This document shows positions 1 to 7,122 of a DNA stretch of 64,000 bases, in pieces. The stretch lies in IMG/VR virus record IMGVR_UViG_3300040801_001025, positions 1 to 64,000 of that record, one strand, 5' to 3'. The translations under genes were made by a program, and so were the position numbers. Under the pieces are notes generated by a model that was not told where the DNA came from, did no database searches, and was given only the letters and a program-made list of their open reading frames with translations. This stretch comes from a virus. Position 1 is the first letter of the stretch; each line of letters begins with the position of its first letter.

Positions 1-58
1 AATTCTATACTAGGACAAAAATCTTGGTACAAAATTATGAAAGTGACGTATTATAGCT

Positions 59-199
59 ATGTTAAGCCAAATGAAAGCCATCAGAATACATAAGAAAATA
101 TTTAAAAATGAGTTAGAACGTCGTATATTTGTAGCTGGTCGATCTTGGTCTAAGAGCTATTACTATATAAGACACCTGTTTCCTAATAATGAAAGCTAG
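59..199 (+). CDS. Small basic hypothetical protein (46 aa)
   Basis: Unrecognised short reading frame from ATG to TAG, rich in Lys, Arg and Tyr. It overlaps the next small frame by 11 bases, as is common in compact phage operons. No clear Shine-Dalgarno sequence precedes the ATG and no family is recognised. It may not be a real gene. The only support is the absence of anything else in this stretch and its overlap with its neighbour. Confidence 0.3.
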   Translation: MLSQMKAIRIHKKIFKNELERRIFVAGRSWSKSYYYIRHLFPNNES

Positions 200-329
200 A
201 CGACGAGTAAACAAACCCAGTCCGAAACATAAGCTCTATTGGCAAAGCTGGCAAGCTGCGCAAGAAGTTGCACAGTGGCCGAAATGGAAGCGCGATTTTG
301 CTAGGAAATGGATCGATGAGGGCTATTAG
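189..329 (+). CDS. Small Trp- and Lys/Arg-rich hypothetical protein (46 aa)
   Basis: Short ATG-to-TAG frame encoding a basic protein with six Trp residues and an N-terminal run of Lys/Arg. It overlaps the next frame by 14 bases (ATG at 316), suggesting translational coupling. The composition would suit a nucleic-acid-binding or membrane-interacting peptide, but no family is recognised. It is a plausible gene because the overlaps on both sides keep one continuous coding path. Confidence 0.45.
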   Translation: MKARRRVNKPSPKHKLYWQSWQAAQEVAQWPKWKRDFARKWIDEGY

Positions 330-561
330 TAAAAATAAAGCATTAACTATAACCATCTTGGAAGCTATTGAAGTAGCTATGGAAAATGGCCATACGTTAC
401 AGTCACTAATGCCCGTCGAACAGTTTGCTGAAGATATTGTATGGTACTATCCGGGGTTGGAGCATTATAGTATAGACTACATTATAGAGCATATAGAAAA
501 ATCTATAAATATTAGAAATATGGATTTCGAAAATGCTCAAAAAGGCTCCAACATATCGTAA
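316..561 (+). CDS. Hypothetical acidic protein (81 aa)
   Basis: Unrecognised. The frame is open further upstream, but the ATG at 316, inside the end of the previous small gene, is the better start: the residues before it look non-coding and it gives a coupled overlap. The product is mostly helical, with Glu/Asp-rich segments and repeated aromatic residues. Its end overlaps the DHFR-like gene by 29 bases if the latter starts at 533. Confidence 0.5.
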   Translation: MRAISKNKALTITILEAIEVAMENGHTLQSLMPVEQFAEDIVWYYPGLEHYSIDYIIEHIEKSINIRNMDFENAQKGSNIS

Positions 562-1069
562 ACCATTGTCGATGACGCTCACCACTGATATCAGTGGTGG
601 TATAAGAAAGTGTCATCGTGTCCCGTGGAACAGTAAAAATCATATGCTGTTTGTGTCGGGACTCTGTTCTAATAAAACTTGTGTTATGAGTTTACCTAGA
701 TATGTTGCATTGGTAGAAACTTATGGTCATAAAGTAACACAGCGTAGTATCAGTGGTCGGGAAGTGTTCGTATTGGCTGACAATACTTTGAGTTTACCTG
801 CCAGTACTGCAAAAACCGTATCTAGTTTGGATGAAGCTGTAGAAAAATCAACGCGTGAAAAGATAATTTGTATTGGAGGCAGTGATATCCATAAAATGGT
901 GTTTGACAAACTTGACTACATATATTATAATATGTTCCATGATGATTATGGATGTGATGAATTTGCAACGGAATTATTAGATAATATACATGCTAAGTTT
1001 GAGAAAGTAGAAACAGTATCACTTAGTGATGATCTAACACACTTTGTATTTAAGAGGGTAAGAAAATGA
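533..1069 (+). CDS. Divergent dihydrofolate reductase-like protein
   Basis: Probable NADPH-dependent reductase of the DHFR fold, making tetrahydrofolate for thymidylate synthesis. The sequence keeps the family order: a Val-Pro-Trp-Asn segment like the VPWN/MPWN substrate loop near residue 30, a 'VMSLPRYVALVE' stretch where family members have 'VMGRxTWES', 'GREVFVLADN' for the second strand, and 'IICIGGSDIHKMVFDKLDYIYY' for the glycine motif (I-G-G-x-x-[IVL]-[FY]) and following strand. It is 178 aa, close to the usual 160-180. The glycine motif is good, but the substrate-binding region is divergent, so activity is uncertain. The start may be 533 or the ATG at 572, which matches the DHFR N-terminus better. 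It overlaps the release factor gene by ATGA. A folate gene suits T4-type nucleotide metabolism. Confidence 0.6.
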   Translation: MLKKAPTYRKPLSMTLTTDISGGIRKCHRVPWNSKNHMLFVSGLCSNKTCVMSLPRYVALVETYGHKVTQRSISGREVFVLADNTLSLPASTAKTVSSLDEAVEKSTREKIICIGGSDIHKMVFDKLDYIYYNMFHDDYGCDEFATELLDNIHAKFEKVETVSLSDDLTHFVFKRVRK

Positions 1070-1752
1070 AAAGAACTATGCAAATAAAACCAGCCGAAGG
1101 CGGCGAAGACAGTAAATTATTCATGCACGATCTAGCGGACGCTTACGTTCGCCTTGCGAGTTCTTTTGGTTGAAAGGTAGAGGTCACTAAGAATGAGAGT
1201 AGCATTGACTTGGTATTTAGCGGACAGAGTTGCGAACTATTGGATGGAGAAAGCGGGCGTCACCAAATCCAAAGAGTACCACCTACTGAGAAGCGTGGTA
1301 GAACCCATACTTCTTCTATTACTGTTAGTGTCCTTGATCCATCCGGCATTGCCATAAATTCAAAATATGATCTAATTGATGATAAGTATTTCAAGATAGA
1401 ATGGTTTAGTGGCACTGGCAAGGGTGGCCAGCATCGAAATAAGAAGCAGAACAGTTGTAAGCTTACGCATATACCAACTGGAATATGTGAAGTGCGTCAA
1501 GGTAGAAGTAGAGAAATTAATTTTTCTGATGCAAAACAGTCCATTTTGCGAACTCTAGTTGAAGTAAAACAAAACCAGTTAAATGACAAAATTAGAAATA
1601 TAAAATGTGAACAAACTGGTATCGGTTCTAGAAGTGAGCAAAAAGTTAGAACTTACAGATTCCAAGACAATATTGCTATAGATCACATAACTAATAAGAA
1701 TGCTAAGCTTTCTAAAATCATGAAAGGTAAATTTCATCTATTATGGAAGTGA
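1066..1752 (+). CDS. RF1-like peptide chain release factor with an in-frame UGA
   Basis: Release factor of the RF1 type without domain 1. The GGQ peptidyl-hydrolysis motif is encoded at 1423-1431 in the context GKGGQHRNK. The codon-recognition loop reads V-P-P-T after 'HQIQR', matching the P-x-T tripeptide of RF1 (UAA/UAG) and not the S-P-F of RF2. The reading frame runs from the ATG at 1066 (coupled to the DHFR-like gene by ATGA) and is broken once, by TGA at 1171-1173. The residue before it is Gly and after it Lys-Val-Glu-Val; RF1 proteins have Gly-Trp-Lys-Val-Glu there, so the UGA replaces a Trp codon. With readthrough the protein is 228 aa. Without it only a 35-residue peptide is made, unless translation restarts near 1210 (TTG). 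Either a nonsense mutation or regulated readthrough fits. The 3' end overlaps the convergent HNH gene by 19 bases. Confidence 0.7.
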
Positions 1753-2267
1753 TGTTTAAATCCCCATTCCCATTCATCAAGTAATCCTTCATTAACTATT
1801 TGATGAATGGAAGGTATTAGTATTTCCCAAGCTTGATACGGTAAAGTTCTTCTGATAAAATTACATCGAGAGCAGCAAGGTTTAACGTTGTCTTTATTAT
1901 GTGGCAGGTTATGATCTATACGATCTATGCCTATTTTTATTTTGGCACTATTTTCAAAAGGCAATTTACAATAGGCACATCCAGTTGAAATAAGTTCATC
2001 AATTAATTCTATTGTAAGATCATTCTCTAGATTGTTTTTTTGATCAGCGTATTTTGAATCGTGATATACCCAATACGCTCGTAGTGCTGGATCATGCCGC
2101 TTTGCGTTTTGCTTCTTTCGTCTACGGTCATAGGCACCTGTTTCTTTTTTACGAAGATGCGTAGCTCTGTTCCTGCATTGCTTACATGTTTTCCTGTAAC
2201 TGTTTTTACTAGACTTTTCAAAGGCTTCTAGAGATTTTTCTTTATTACATTTATTACAGGTTTGCAT
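1734..2267 (-). CDS. HNH endonuclease with zinc ribbons, probably a homing endonuclease
   Basis: Double-strand DNA nuclease of the HNH superfamily. The N-terminal 35 residues carry a C-x2-C...C-x2-C zinc ribbon (CNKC, CKQC). A second C-x2-C pair (CAYC) is followed by 'GIDRIDHNLPHNKDNVKPCCSRCN', the HNH core: D-R-I-D-H then N, then C-x2-C. It is 177 aa, typical of free-standing phage endonucleases. It lies opposite to its neighbours, overlapping the end of the release factor gene, as expected for an inserted homing gene. An 'aaagga' ribosome binding site precedes the ATG. Confidence 0.8.
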   Translation of the reverse strand: MQTCNKCNKEKSLEAFEKSSKNSYRKTCKQCRNRATHLRKKETGAYDRRRKKQNAKRHDPALRAYWVYHDSKYADQKNNLENDLTIELIDELISTGCAYCKLPFENSAKIKIGIDRIDHNLPHNKDNVKPCCSRCNFIRRTLPYQAWEILIPSIHQIVNEGLLDEWEWGFKHHFHNR

Positions 2268-2269
2268 AT

Positions 2270-2298
2270 TGGTGGTCCTTTCGGTATAATGTCCACCA
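2270..2298 (+). promoter_or_regulatory. Promoter -10 box inside an inverted repeat
   Basis: TATAAT at 2285-2290 lies between the arms TGGTGG (2270-2275) and CCACCA (2293-2298). It sits between the divergent HNH gene and tRNA-Thr, so it could drive the tRNA. No good -35 box is visible. It shares the layout 'TATAATG within a dyad' with the sites at 34589 and 59641. Confidence 0.45.
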
Positions 2299-2322
2299 GT
2301 ATTTATTGCTGGCAGTGCAAAC

Positions 2323-2330
2323 TATAAATA
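2323..2330 (+). promoter_or_regulatory. T4-type late promoter box TATAAATA
   Basis: Exact TATAAATA, the late-promoter element read by the gp55-type sigma factor of T4-like phages. It lies 8 bases upstream of tRNA-Thr and about 100 bases upstream of the next protein gene. Confidence 0.6.
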
Positions 2331-2338
2331 GTTAACAG

Positions 2339-2413
2339 GCTCACATGGTTTAATAGGCAAAATACGACCTTGGTACGGTCGAGACCCCAGTTCGAATCTG
2401 GGTGGGAGCACCA
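2339..2413 (+). tRNA. tRNA-Thr (GGT)
   Basis: Cloverleaf folds by eye: acceptor arm with one A-G mismatch, anticodon stem CGACC/GGTCG with loop TTGGTAC (anticodon GGT), T stem CCCAG/CTGGG with TTCGAAT loop, and encoded CCA. The D stem is weak (A/U and G-U pairs). It reads ACC/ACU codons. The acceptor mismatch could be real or a sign of decay. Confidence 0.85.
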
Positions 2414-2426
2414 ATAGGAGATAGTT

Positions 2427-2687
2427 ATGAGCGATAGGCCAACAGGCTGTACCGCTTTTCTTGAAAGCATTCGTAGACGAGAAAACTTAAAGACTCTAAA
2501 CCGCATCGCTGCCCGTGCAAACGGCGGTGAAATTAAAATGCGCGATGCGCGAATCAAAGAGCTAGAAGAAACGCTTGAAAGAATTCATGCTCTTGCTGCT
2601 GTTAAATCGAATGGCAGTGAAGTTGGCAGGCTTGGTAAGATTCGTGAGATAGCTGCGTCGAAGCTTTGTCCCTTTCATTCTGAGTAA
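2427..2687 (+). CDS. Hypothetical basic/helical protein (86 aa)
   Basis: Unrecognised small protein with a good AGGAG ribosome binding site seven bases before the ATG. It has an Arg/Lys-rich first half and an amphipathic helix ('IKELEETLERIHALAAVK') around residues 43-60 that could form a coiled coil. Encoded directly after tRNA-Thr and probably cotranscribed with it. Confidence 0.7.
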   Translation: MSDRPTGCTAFLESIRRRENLKTLNRIAARANGGEIKMRDARIKELEETLERIHALAAVKSNGSEVGRLGKIREIAASKLCPFHSE

Positions 2688-2704
2688 CCATGTAGTATAC
2701 TCAG
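2680..2704 (+). promoter_or_regulatory. Inverted repeat around a possible -10 box
   Basis: Arms CTGAGT (2680-2685) and ACTCAG (2699-2704) enclose TAGTATAC. The left arm includes the stop codon of the preceding gene. A weak promoter for the downstream membrane-protein gene is possible; a -35 box is not evident. Confidence 0.3.
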
Positions 2705-2732
2705 CCCTCCATAAACATACGGAGGAATCATT

Positions 2733-3242
2733 ATGGATTTTATTTTAGGCATTTTGTTTGGATGGTGGATGTGGCCAATGCTGTTCATCGCAGCGTTGTT
2801 CGCAGAGTCGACCGATTCCCATACTTGGGCAGGTTTCCTTGCGTTCTTGACGATGATTGCATTCGCTGGTGCATTTAACCTGTGGTCGTTCTCTATTACT
2901 ACTCTTGGTCTATTCTTGATTGGTTATCTTGGTGTTGGTAGCGGTCACTCGGTTTTCCGGTGGTATCGTTATACTGATATCAAGACTGAAGAGTTCAACG
3001 ATCTTCTAAATCCCGGTGAATACGAGATTAAAGCGTATGTGAATGCTACAAACTACCGTGAACAGCTAGATCGCATCACGTACTGGATTCTTATGTGGCC
3101 TGTTAGCTCGCTGGCGCACTTCTTCCGCGATGCTCTTGATCTAGTCCGTAAAATGGTCGCGACGTGGTTCTCGAACGTGTTCGATAAGATCACCAATCGC
3201 GCTCGTGATAAGGCCAACGTAGACTTGAGCAAGTACGTCTGA
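2733..3242 (+). CDS. Multi-pass membrane protein (169 aa)
   Basis: Unrecognised integral membrane protein. Hydrophobic segments at about residues 3-25, 32-53 and 55-70 predict two to three inner-membrane helices, followed by a soluble tail of about 95 residues that contains one more aromatic-rich segment near 115-130. The ribosome binding site CGGAGG is strong. A role in superinfection exclusion or membrane remodelling would be a guess. Confidence 0.7.
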   Translation: MDFILGILFGWWMWPMLFIAALFAESTDSHTWAGFLAFLTMIAFAGAFNLWSFSITTLGLFLIGYLGVGSGHSVFRWYRYTDIKTEEFNDLLNPGEYEIKAYVNATNYREQLDRITYWILMWPVSSLAHFFRDALDLVRKMVATWFSNVFDKITNRARDKANVDLSKYV

Positions 3243-3269
3243 TATATACTTTTAACGGAGAATAAACCA

Positions 3270-3383
3270 ATGGTTAAAGAACTCTAGAAAGTTAAGAAAA
3301 TTGATGGCTGGTAGGTAGCCATTCGTGGTCCTCCTTGGACAATTGAAATTACGTTAAAACTGAAATCAATTGACCATTTATAG
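3270..3383 (+). pseudogene. Short gene interrupted by two in-frame amber codons
   Basis: A strong ribosome binding site (ACGGAG, nine bases before ATG) opens a frame that continues for 37 codons but contains TAG at 3285-3287 and 3312-3314, ending at a third TAG that merges into the next gene's AGGAG. The sense stretches (for example 'VAIRGPPWTIEITLKLKSI' after the second TAG) look like real protein. No suppressor tRNA is visible and TAG is used as a normal stop elsewhere, so a decayed small gene is the simplest reading. Readthrough cannot be excluded. Confidence 0.4.
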
Positions 3384-3394
3384 GAGAAAACACA

Positions 3395-3889
3395 ATGGCT
3401 ACTGAAAACTTGAAATTTGAAATCTTTACTTGCAAGCAGCACTACCTTTACTTTCGTCAGACTTGGAAAGACTTTATCAACTCTGGCAAAGCAAAGCCGA
3501 AGTATTACCCGAACCCTAACTATGAAAATGGAAAGGATATCAAGGGAGCAAGCGCACTGACGTTTTCGCATCATTTGCTCTTCGCTTTATTGACGGGTAA
3601 AGAGCTATCTAAAATCTACACGTACTCCCCACGTAAAGGTTTTGATAGTCTTACGGAAGCTGCATCTGAGATTGGTCGATGGGCACGAGTTGCTTCTAAG
3701 ATCATTCAGTGGGAAGAGACTAGTAAGAATCCATTTGGACAATGGACTAAGCCAGAGACTATGAAGGAACGGTTAGATGCGTACCTTGAGCCTCTTGGAA
3801 TTACCTATCAGATGCTTGTAAAGTTGAATGAACTTGTAGACGTGACTACGATTGCAAGTGAATTCAAAGTTCAACAGGAAGCGGCGTAA
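3395..3889 (+). CDS. Hypothetical protein (164 aa)
   Basis: Unrecognised soluble protein rich in aromatic and Lys residues, preceded by TAGGAG and a seven-base spacer. No motif, membrane segment or signal peptide is seen. Its stop codon lies in the loop of a terminator hairpin placed directly before tRNA-Val. Confidence 0.75.
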   Translation: MATENLKFEIFTCKQHYLYFRQTWKDFINSGKAKPKYYPNPNYENGKDIKGASALTFSHHLLFALLTGKELSKIYTYSPRKGFDSLTEAASEIGRWARVASKIIQWEETSKNPFGQWTKPETMKERLDAYLEPLGITYQMLVKLNELVDVTTIASEFKVQQEAA

Positions 3890-3904
3890 GCCGCTTTCCT
3901 TTTT
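3877..3904 (+). terminator. Intrinsic terminator
   Basis: Stem AAGCGGC/GCCGCTT (3879-3885 with 3890-3896), loop GTAA, followed by TCCTTTTT. The stop codon of the upstream gene is in the loop. The hairpin abuts the 5' end of tRNA-Val and could also mark an RNA processing site. Confidence 0.7.
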
Positions 3905-3981
3905 GCGCGAATAGCTCAGTTGGTTAGAGCACTGTCTTGACATGGCAGAGGTCGCTGGTTCGAATCCAGCTTCGCGTACCA
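3905..3981 (+). tRNA. tRNA-Val (GAC)
   Basis: Complete cloverleaf: acceptor GCGCGAA/TTCGCGT, D stem GCTC/GAGC, anticodon stem CTGTC/GGCAG with loop TTGACAT (anticodon GAC), T loop TTCGAATC and encoded CCA. It reads GUC/GUU codons. Confidence 0.95.
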
Positions 3982-3982
3982 A

Positions 3983-4498
3983 TCACAAATTTTTTATGAA
4001 TACTAATTCTTTTTTAGGCAAATAGCCTCGAAACATTCCAATGATCTTATCAGGGATATCATCCCACTGTAGATTGTGTACGTATGCATTTCTTCTTTCG
4101 CCATATTTTTGTATATGACGCTGTGTTTCTAGCTTTGAGCCGGATCGATATTGCACTGCAACTATCATTTGTCTTATATTTTGTTCTAATAATGAAGAAG
4201 CTCGATGACGCCCTTCATGACCCATGATTCTTGCAAATGAGGGCTTTTCATCAGACGGTTTCATTTTTTCTGAGCCCTTTAAACGTATGAAAGGCATTGC
4301 AAATCCTTTATTTTTGGCCATATCGTTATAAGTGCGTGTATCATGCGCAGTCGTTACTATATCATCTAGCCCATAATTATCATAGGTATTTAAATCCAGA
4401 AAAACCAATGGATCAATTTTTGCCAAAAAATGATAGTCTGAACTGATTGTAGCTAATTGAAGTGGTGTTATTTTAAGTTGAACTTCGTGTAGTTTCAT
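3983..4498 (-). CDS. Hypothetical protein with a ParB/sulfiredoxin-like GHEGRHR motif
   Basis: The ATG at 4498 is chosen because it follows GAGG and lies just downstream of a minus-strand late promoter box; upstream in-frame codons overlap that promoter. The 171-residue product contains 'RIMGHEGRHRASSLLEQN', similar to the nucleotide-binding loop of ParB/Srx-fold proteins (G-H-x-R), which occurs in many phage proteins of unknown role. Function is unknown. It is divergent from the next gene and shares a two-way promoter with it. The product begins MKLHE, like several head-associated proteins in this window. Confidence 0.65.
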   Translation of the reverse strand: MKLHEVQLKITPLQLATISSDYHFLAKIDPLVFLDLNTYDNYGLDDIVTTAHDTRTYNDMAKNKGFAMPFIRLKGSEKMKPSDEKPSFARIMGHEGRHRASSLLEQNIRQMIVAVQYRSGSKLETQRHIQKYGERRNAYVHNLQWDDIPDKIIGMFRGYLPKKELVFIKNL

Positions 4499-4515
4499 GG
4501 CAACCTCGTATACTT

Positions 4516-4523
4516 TATTTATA
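4516..4523 (-). promoter_or_regulatory. Late promoter box TATAAATA (minus strand)
   Basis: TATTTATA on the plus strand, i.e. an exact TATAAATA on the minus strand, 18 bases upstream of the minus-strand gene starting at 4498. It overlaps the plus-strand box by four bases. Confidence 0.7.
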
Positions 4524-4527
4524 AATA
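4520..4527 (+). promoter_or_regulatory. Late promoter box TATAAATA (plus strand)
   Basis: Exact TATAAATA, 19 bases upstream of the ATG at 4546. With the overlapping minus-strand box it forms a compact divergent late promoter. Confidence 0.75.
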
Positions 4528-4545
4528 TCCTCAAGTGAGGCGATA

Positions 4546-5460
4546 ATGAGACTTAAAAAATTATTGAGCGAAGCTCCCTTAAAAACATATAGTACCGTTG
4601 GAGATTTCAGTAAAGGTAAACAGAAAGGCCCCGAGCCCGATGATCCTACTGTAGTCAATCGATCTATGGTTTATAAACGTGATCGTAAAATGGTCACGAA
4701 CCCTAATTTTCAAAAAATAGTTGCTAAAAAGTTTGAAAATTTGTATATTGATGTTAATTTAATATTTGCTAATATTTTACCAGATAAACGACGAGGCTAT
4801 CGTCCTAATATTGTGGAAGTTGGTGCAGTAGATTATGATTGGGTAAGAGATAATCTAGGTGAAGAAGTTTTTGATAAAGTCGTTGAAGTTCGCGATGATG
4901 AAGAATTAACTGTAATATTTACAAACAATTTTGGAGCAGCTAAAGTACCGCTTACACCATGGATCATGGCACATAGAATCGGCCATGCTCTGGCTCGAAA
5001 GACAGATTCTAATAGATTTGGATATTATTCACACAAAGAAATTGATCGTGTAATTAGTGAAAATTTTAATTTGTATTTACAAGAAGTATATGGCTATAGA
5101 GCCTTTGAGTCGCCGTCATATAATCGATTGGGGCGGCTACGTAATTACGAACTTGCTAGAAGAAATGAACGTGTTTTCAAAAGTTTGGCACACGCACTAG
5201 GGACTTTTAAATCTGCAAGAGAACAAAATCTTAGAGAATGGTTTGAGTTTTACAATGAACTAATTGCTCAGTACATAATTACTGGTAAAGTAAAGCTCAA
5301 CGATTTGCCTAGAAGTTTTAAGCATGGACGCGGTATGTTAACAGTTAAAGACGAAGAAGCATACGAAGAGCTAAAAGATACTGGTTCTTTTGAAAGAACT
5401 CTTGAATATTATATTGGAAGTCTTATTGGTGAGGCAGCGCAACATATACTTGTAATGTGA
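4546..5460 (+). CDS. Probable internal head protein, 304 aa, with HRIGH motif
   Basis: Function unknown. The N-terminus (MRLKKLLSEA) looks like a T4-type capsid-targeting peptide ending in L-x-E, the cleavage signal of the gp21 prohead protease. The gene lies under a late promoter. In the middle (about residue 143) 'WIMAHRIGHALARK' resembles a degenerate metallopeptidase helix, with H-x3-H but no Glu. The rest is charged and mostly helical. Ribosome binding site GTGAGG. If the targeting peptide is real, the mature protein would be packaged with the DNA and delivered to the host. Confidence 0.6.
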   Translation: MRLKKLLSEAPLKTYSTVGDFSKGKQKGPEPDDPTVVNRSMVYKRDRKMVTNPNFQKIVAKKFENLYIDVNLIFANILPDKRRGYRPNIVEVGAVDYDWVRDNLGEEVFDKVVEVRDDEELTVIFTNNFGAAKVPLTPWIMAHRIGHALARKTDSNRFGYYSHKEIDRVISENFNLYLQEVYGYRAFESPSYNRLGRLRNYELARRNERVFKSLAHALGTFKSAREQNLREWFEFYNELIAQYIITGKVKLNDLPRSFKHGRGMLTVKDEEAYEELKDTGSFERTLEYYIGSLIGEAAQHILVM

Positions 5461-5522
5461 TGAGTTTTCAAACTTTGGATTTTTACTAAATAACTTCACG
5501 TTATTACAAAGGAGAAAAATGT

Positions 5523-5936
5523 ATGGCGTTCCTAGAAGATACACAAGTTTTAGGTGGTGGTATTGAAATGCCACTAATGCAATGTAAATGGACAATTAAA
5601 ACCGCTCTTAGAGAAGAGCAAAATAAAGCAATACATAAAAATGTAATTTCAGCAGATATTGATTTAGTTAACAATGAATTGATAATTGTAGTAGAACAAG
5701 CACTACGTGATAATCACACTTATTCAGCTATTAAAGCTATGAAGCTACGTGAAAACGTAATAACAGTACAGCATTTAGATGGCAATGCTAATGTTTGCGC
5801 AGAGCTAACAATCCTTGCCACGCTTGTTGACCATGATTTTAAGCTCGACTACAGTAAAGCTGAAGTTGCAAAACATAAACTAACATTTGAAATAGGAAAT
5901 TTTTACACACAAGATGATAATCTCTCGACCTCTTAA
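5523..5936 (+). CDS. Hypothetical protein, possibly structural (137 aa)
   Basis: Unrecognised. Starts after AAGGAG; a late-promoter variant (ACTAAATA) lies about 35 bases upstream. The composition suggests mixed alpha/beta structure without membrane segments. Overlaps the sulfotransferase gene by 23 bases. Confidence 0.65.
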   Translation: MAFLEDTQVLGGGIEMPLMQCKWTIKTALREEQNKAIHKNVISADIDLVNNELIIVVEQALRDNHTYSAIKAMKLRENVITVQHLDGNANVCAELTILATLVDHDFKLDYSKAEVAKHKLTFEIGNFYTQDDNLSTS

Positions 5937-6513
5937 ATACGTTTTTATATCAACACCGAAGACTGGATCACATTCATTCTTTAAGCTGTTGGTAGACGAA
6001 TTTCAGGGGGAGAGACTTGGCCCATCCTTTCATCGTGTAGAGATGCCAGCCAAAACAAATGGATACACGATATTTTCCACATGCCGCAACCCTTATGATA
6101 GGCTTGTGGCATTGTGGAACTCTCTTCTACATGCACCGGACGACCGTAACAACTATCGCCATGCGTGGATGAGTGTGATCAGAGCAGATGATTTTTTATC
6201 GTTCTGTAGGTTTGTAGCTAAGCATCACACGCGCATCGAACACATGGCCAGCGTTCGCACACCAACCTTGATGACTCCGCAGTATAGATGGTATCGCAAG
6301 CTCCCTGAAAATGTGATACCATTGCATCTGGAAAGCATACATGATGAATTTCACGCCTTGCCTTTTGTCGATCATGAGGTTACCATACCTCACAGACTCA
6401 AGCGTAAGCATGCTACTTGGGATGAACTCAAGAATGATGAAATCATTGAATGTGCTAACAAATGGGCAGGCGAAGACTTTGAAAAGTTTGGATATCAAAA
6501 GGAAGGTGTGTAA
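5914..6513 (+). CDS. Sulfotransferase family protein
   Basis: Transfers sulfate from PAPS to a carbohydrate or other acceptor. The 5'-phosphosulfate-binding loop is 'STPKTGSHSF' at residues 13-22, following the strand 'YVFI'. The 3'-phosphate-binding segment is 'CRNPYDRLVALWNS' near residue 57. At 199 aa it is short but complete for a minimal sulfotransferase domain of the type found in marine phages. The acceptor cannot be told from sequence; a virion or surface glycan is an inference, suggested by a glycosyltransferase gene 2 kb away. Confidence 0.8.
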   Translation: MIISRPLKYVFISTPKTGSHSFFKLLVDEFQGERLGPSFHRVEMPAKTNGYTIFSTCRNPYDRLVALWNSLLHAPDDRNNYRHAWMSVIRADDFLSFCRFVAKHHTRIEHMASVRTPTLMTPQYRWYRKLPENVIPLHLESIHDEFHALPFVDHEVTIPHRLKRKHATWDELKNDEIIECANKWAGEDFEKFGYQKEGV

Positions 6514-6545
6514 TAAATATTAAAAATCCGTTTAGAACAGGTCTT

Positions 6546-7028
6546 TTGCATGGGGCTATTTTTTCTATCATTGTTTTCTTTGGTGTCGTTGCCGCACAGA
6601 ACGCATTTGGTAGCGAGCTTCAAGATATCATTCCGGGGAGCGAAGAAGTCATTTCCATGGATGAACAGTTTAGTGTGCGGTTCATGCGTGTCAATGGCGG
6701 GGGCTTTCATTTCGATATCAACGTGGTTTCGTCTCGTAATTTCATGAATACCTATGACGATCACCAACTCATGCCCAACAGCGATGCATTTAATGCACCT
6801 ACGTATTGGTATACCGTGTATGAGACACATGATAGTTTGCATCCTGCTCTTAATCAGGTTTATCTTGGTGGCGTAACTCACGAGACTGTATTTCATTCAG
6901 TCGGAACTGAGTCTGATGAAGATTATGTTCGACATTGGAGTGAAGAGCACCATTGTGATGCTACTCGATGGCGTCAGCTACCCGGAGAATATTTGCTGAT
7001 GGGACGCGGTACTGATATGTGCCGATAG
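6546..7028 (+). CDS. Exported protein with signal peptide
   Basis: Unrecognised secreted protein. A hydrophobic stretch ('IFSIIVFFGVVAAQNAFG') at the N-terminus is a signal peptide. The TTG used here leaves no positive n-region. In-frame upstream codons from an ATT at 6519 would add K-N-P-F-R-T-G and put GGAAGG 12 bases before the start, so the true start may be that rare ATT. The mature part has two Cys near the C-terminus (H-H-C-D and D-M-C-R) that could form a disulfide in the periplasm. Confidence 0.6.
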   Translation: MHGAIFSIIVFFGVVAAQNAFGSELQDIIPGSEEVISMDEQFSVRFMRVNGGGFHFDINVVSSRNFMNTYDDHQLMPNSDAFNAPTYWYTVYETHDSLHPALNQVYLGGVTHETVFHSVGTESDEDYVRHWSEEHHCDATRWRQLPGEYLLMGRGTDMCR

Positions 7029-7122
7029 TGTGTATAAAAAACACGATAAATGGACTTCTCATTTTAAATGTTTTGCCCCATAATGTCTAAATATTATAGG
7101 ACAAAATAGGAGAGACGAGTCC

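Noticed and set aside
1171-3314. Genome-wide recoding of UGA or UAG
   Set aside because: Many clear genes end in TGA (capsid, terminal overlap ATGA sites) or TAG (several with merged TAGGAG) at the expected length, and no suppressor tRNA is visible in the window.
3773-3982. Minus-strand frame starting with a G-F-E-P-A-T-S type sequence, and a similar one at 2303-2557
   Set aside because: These are the usual false frames produced by tRNA genes read on the opposite strand.
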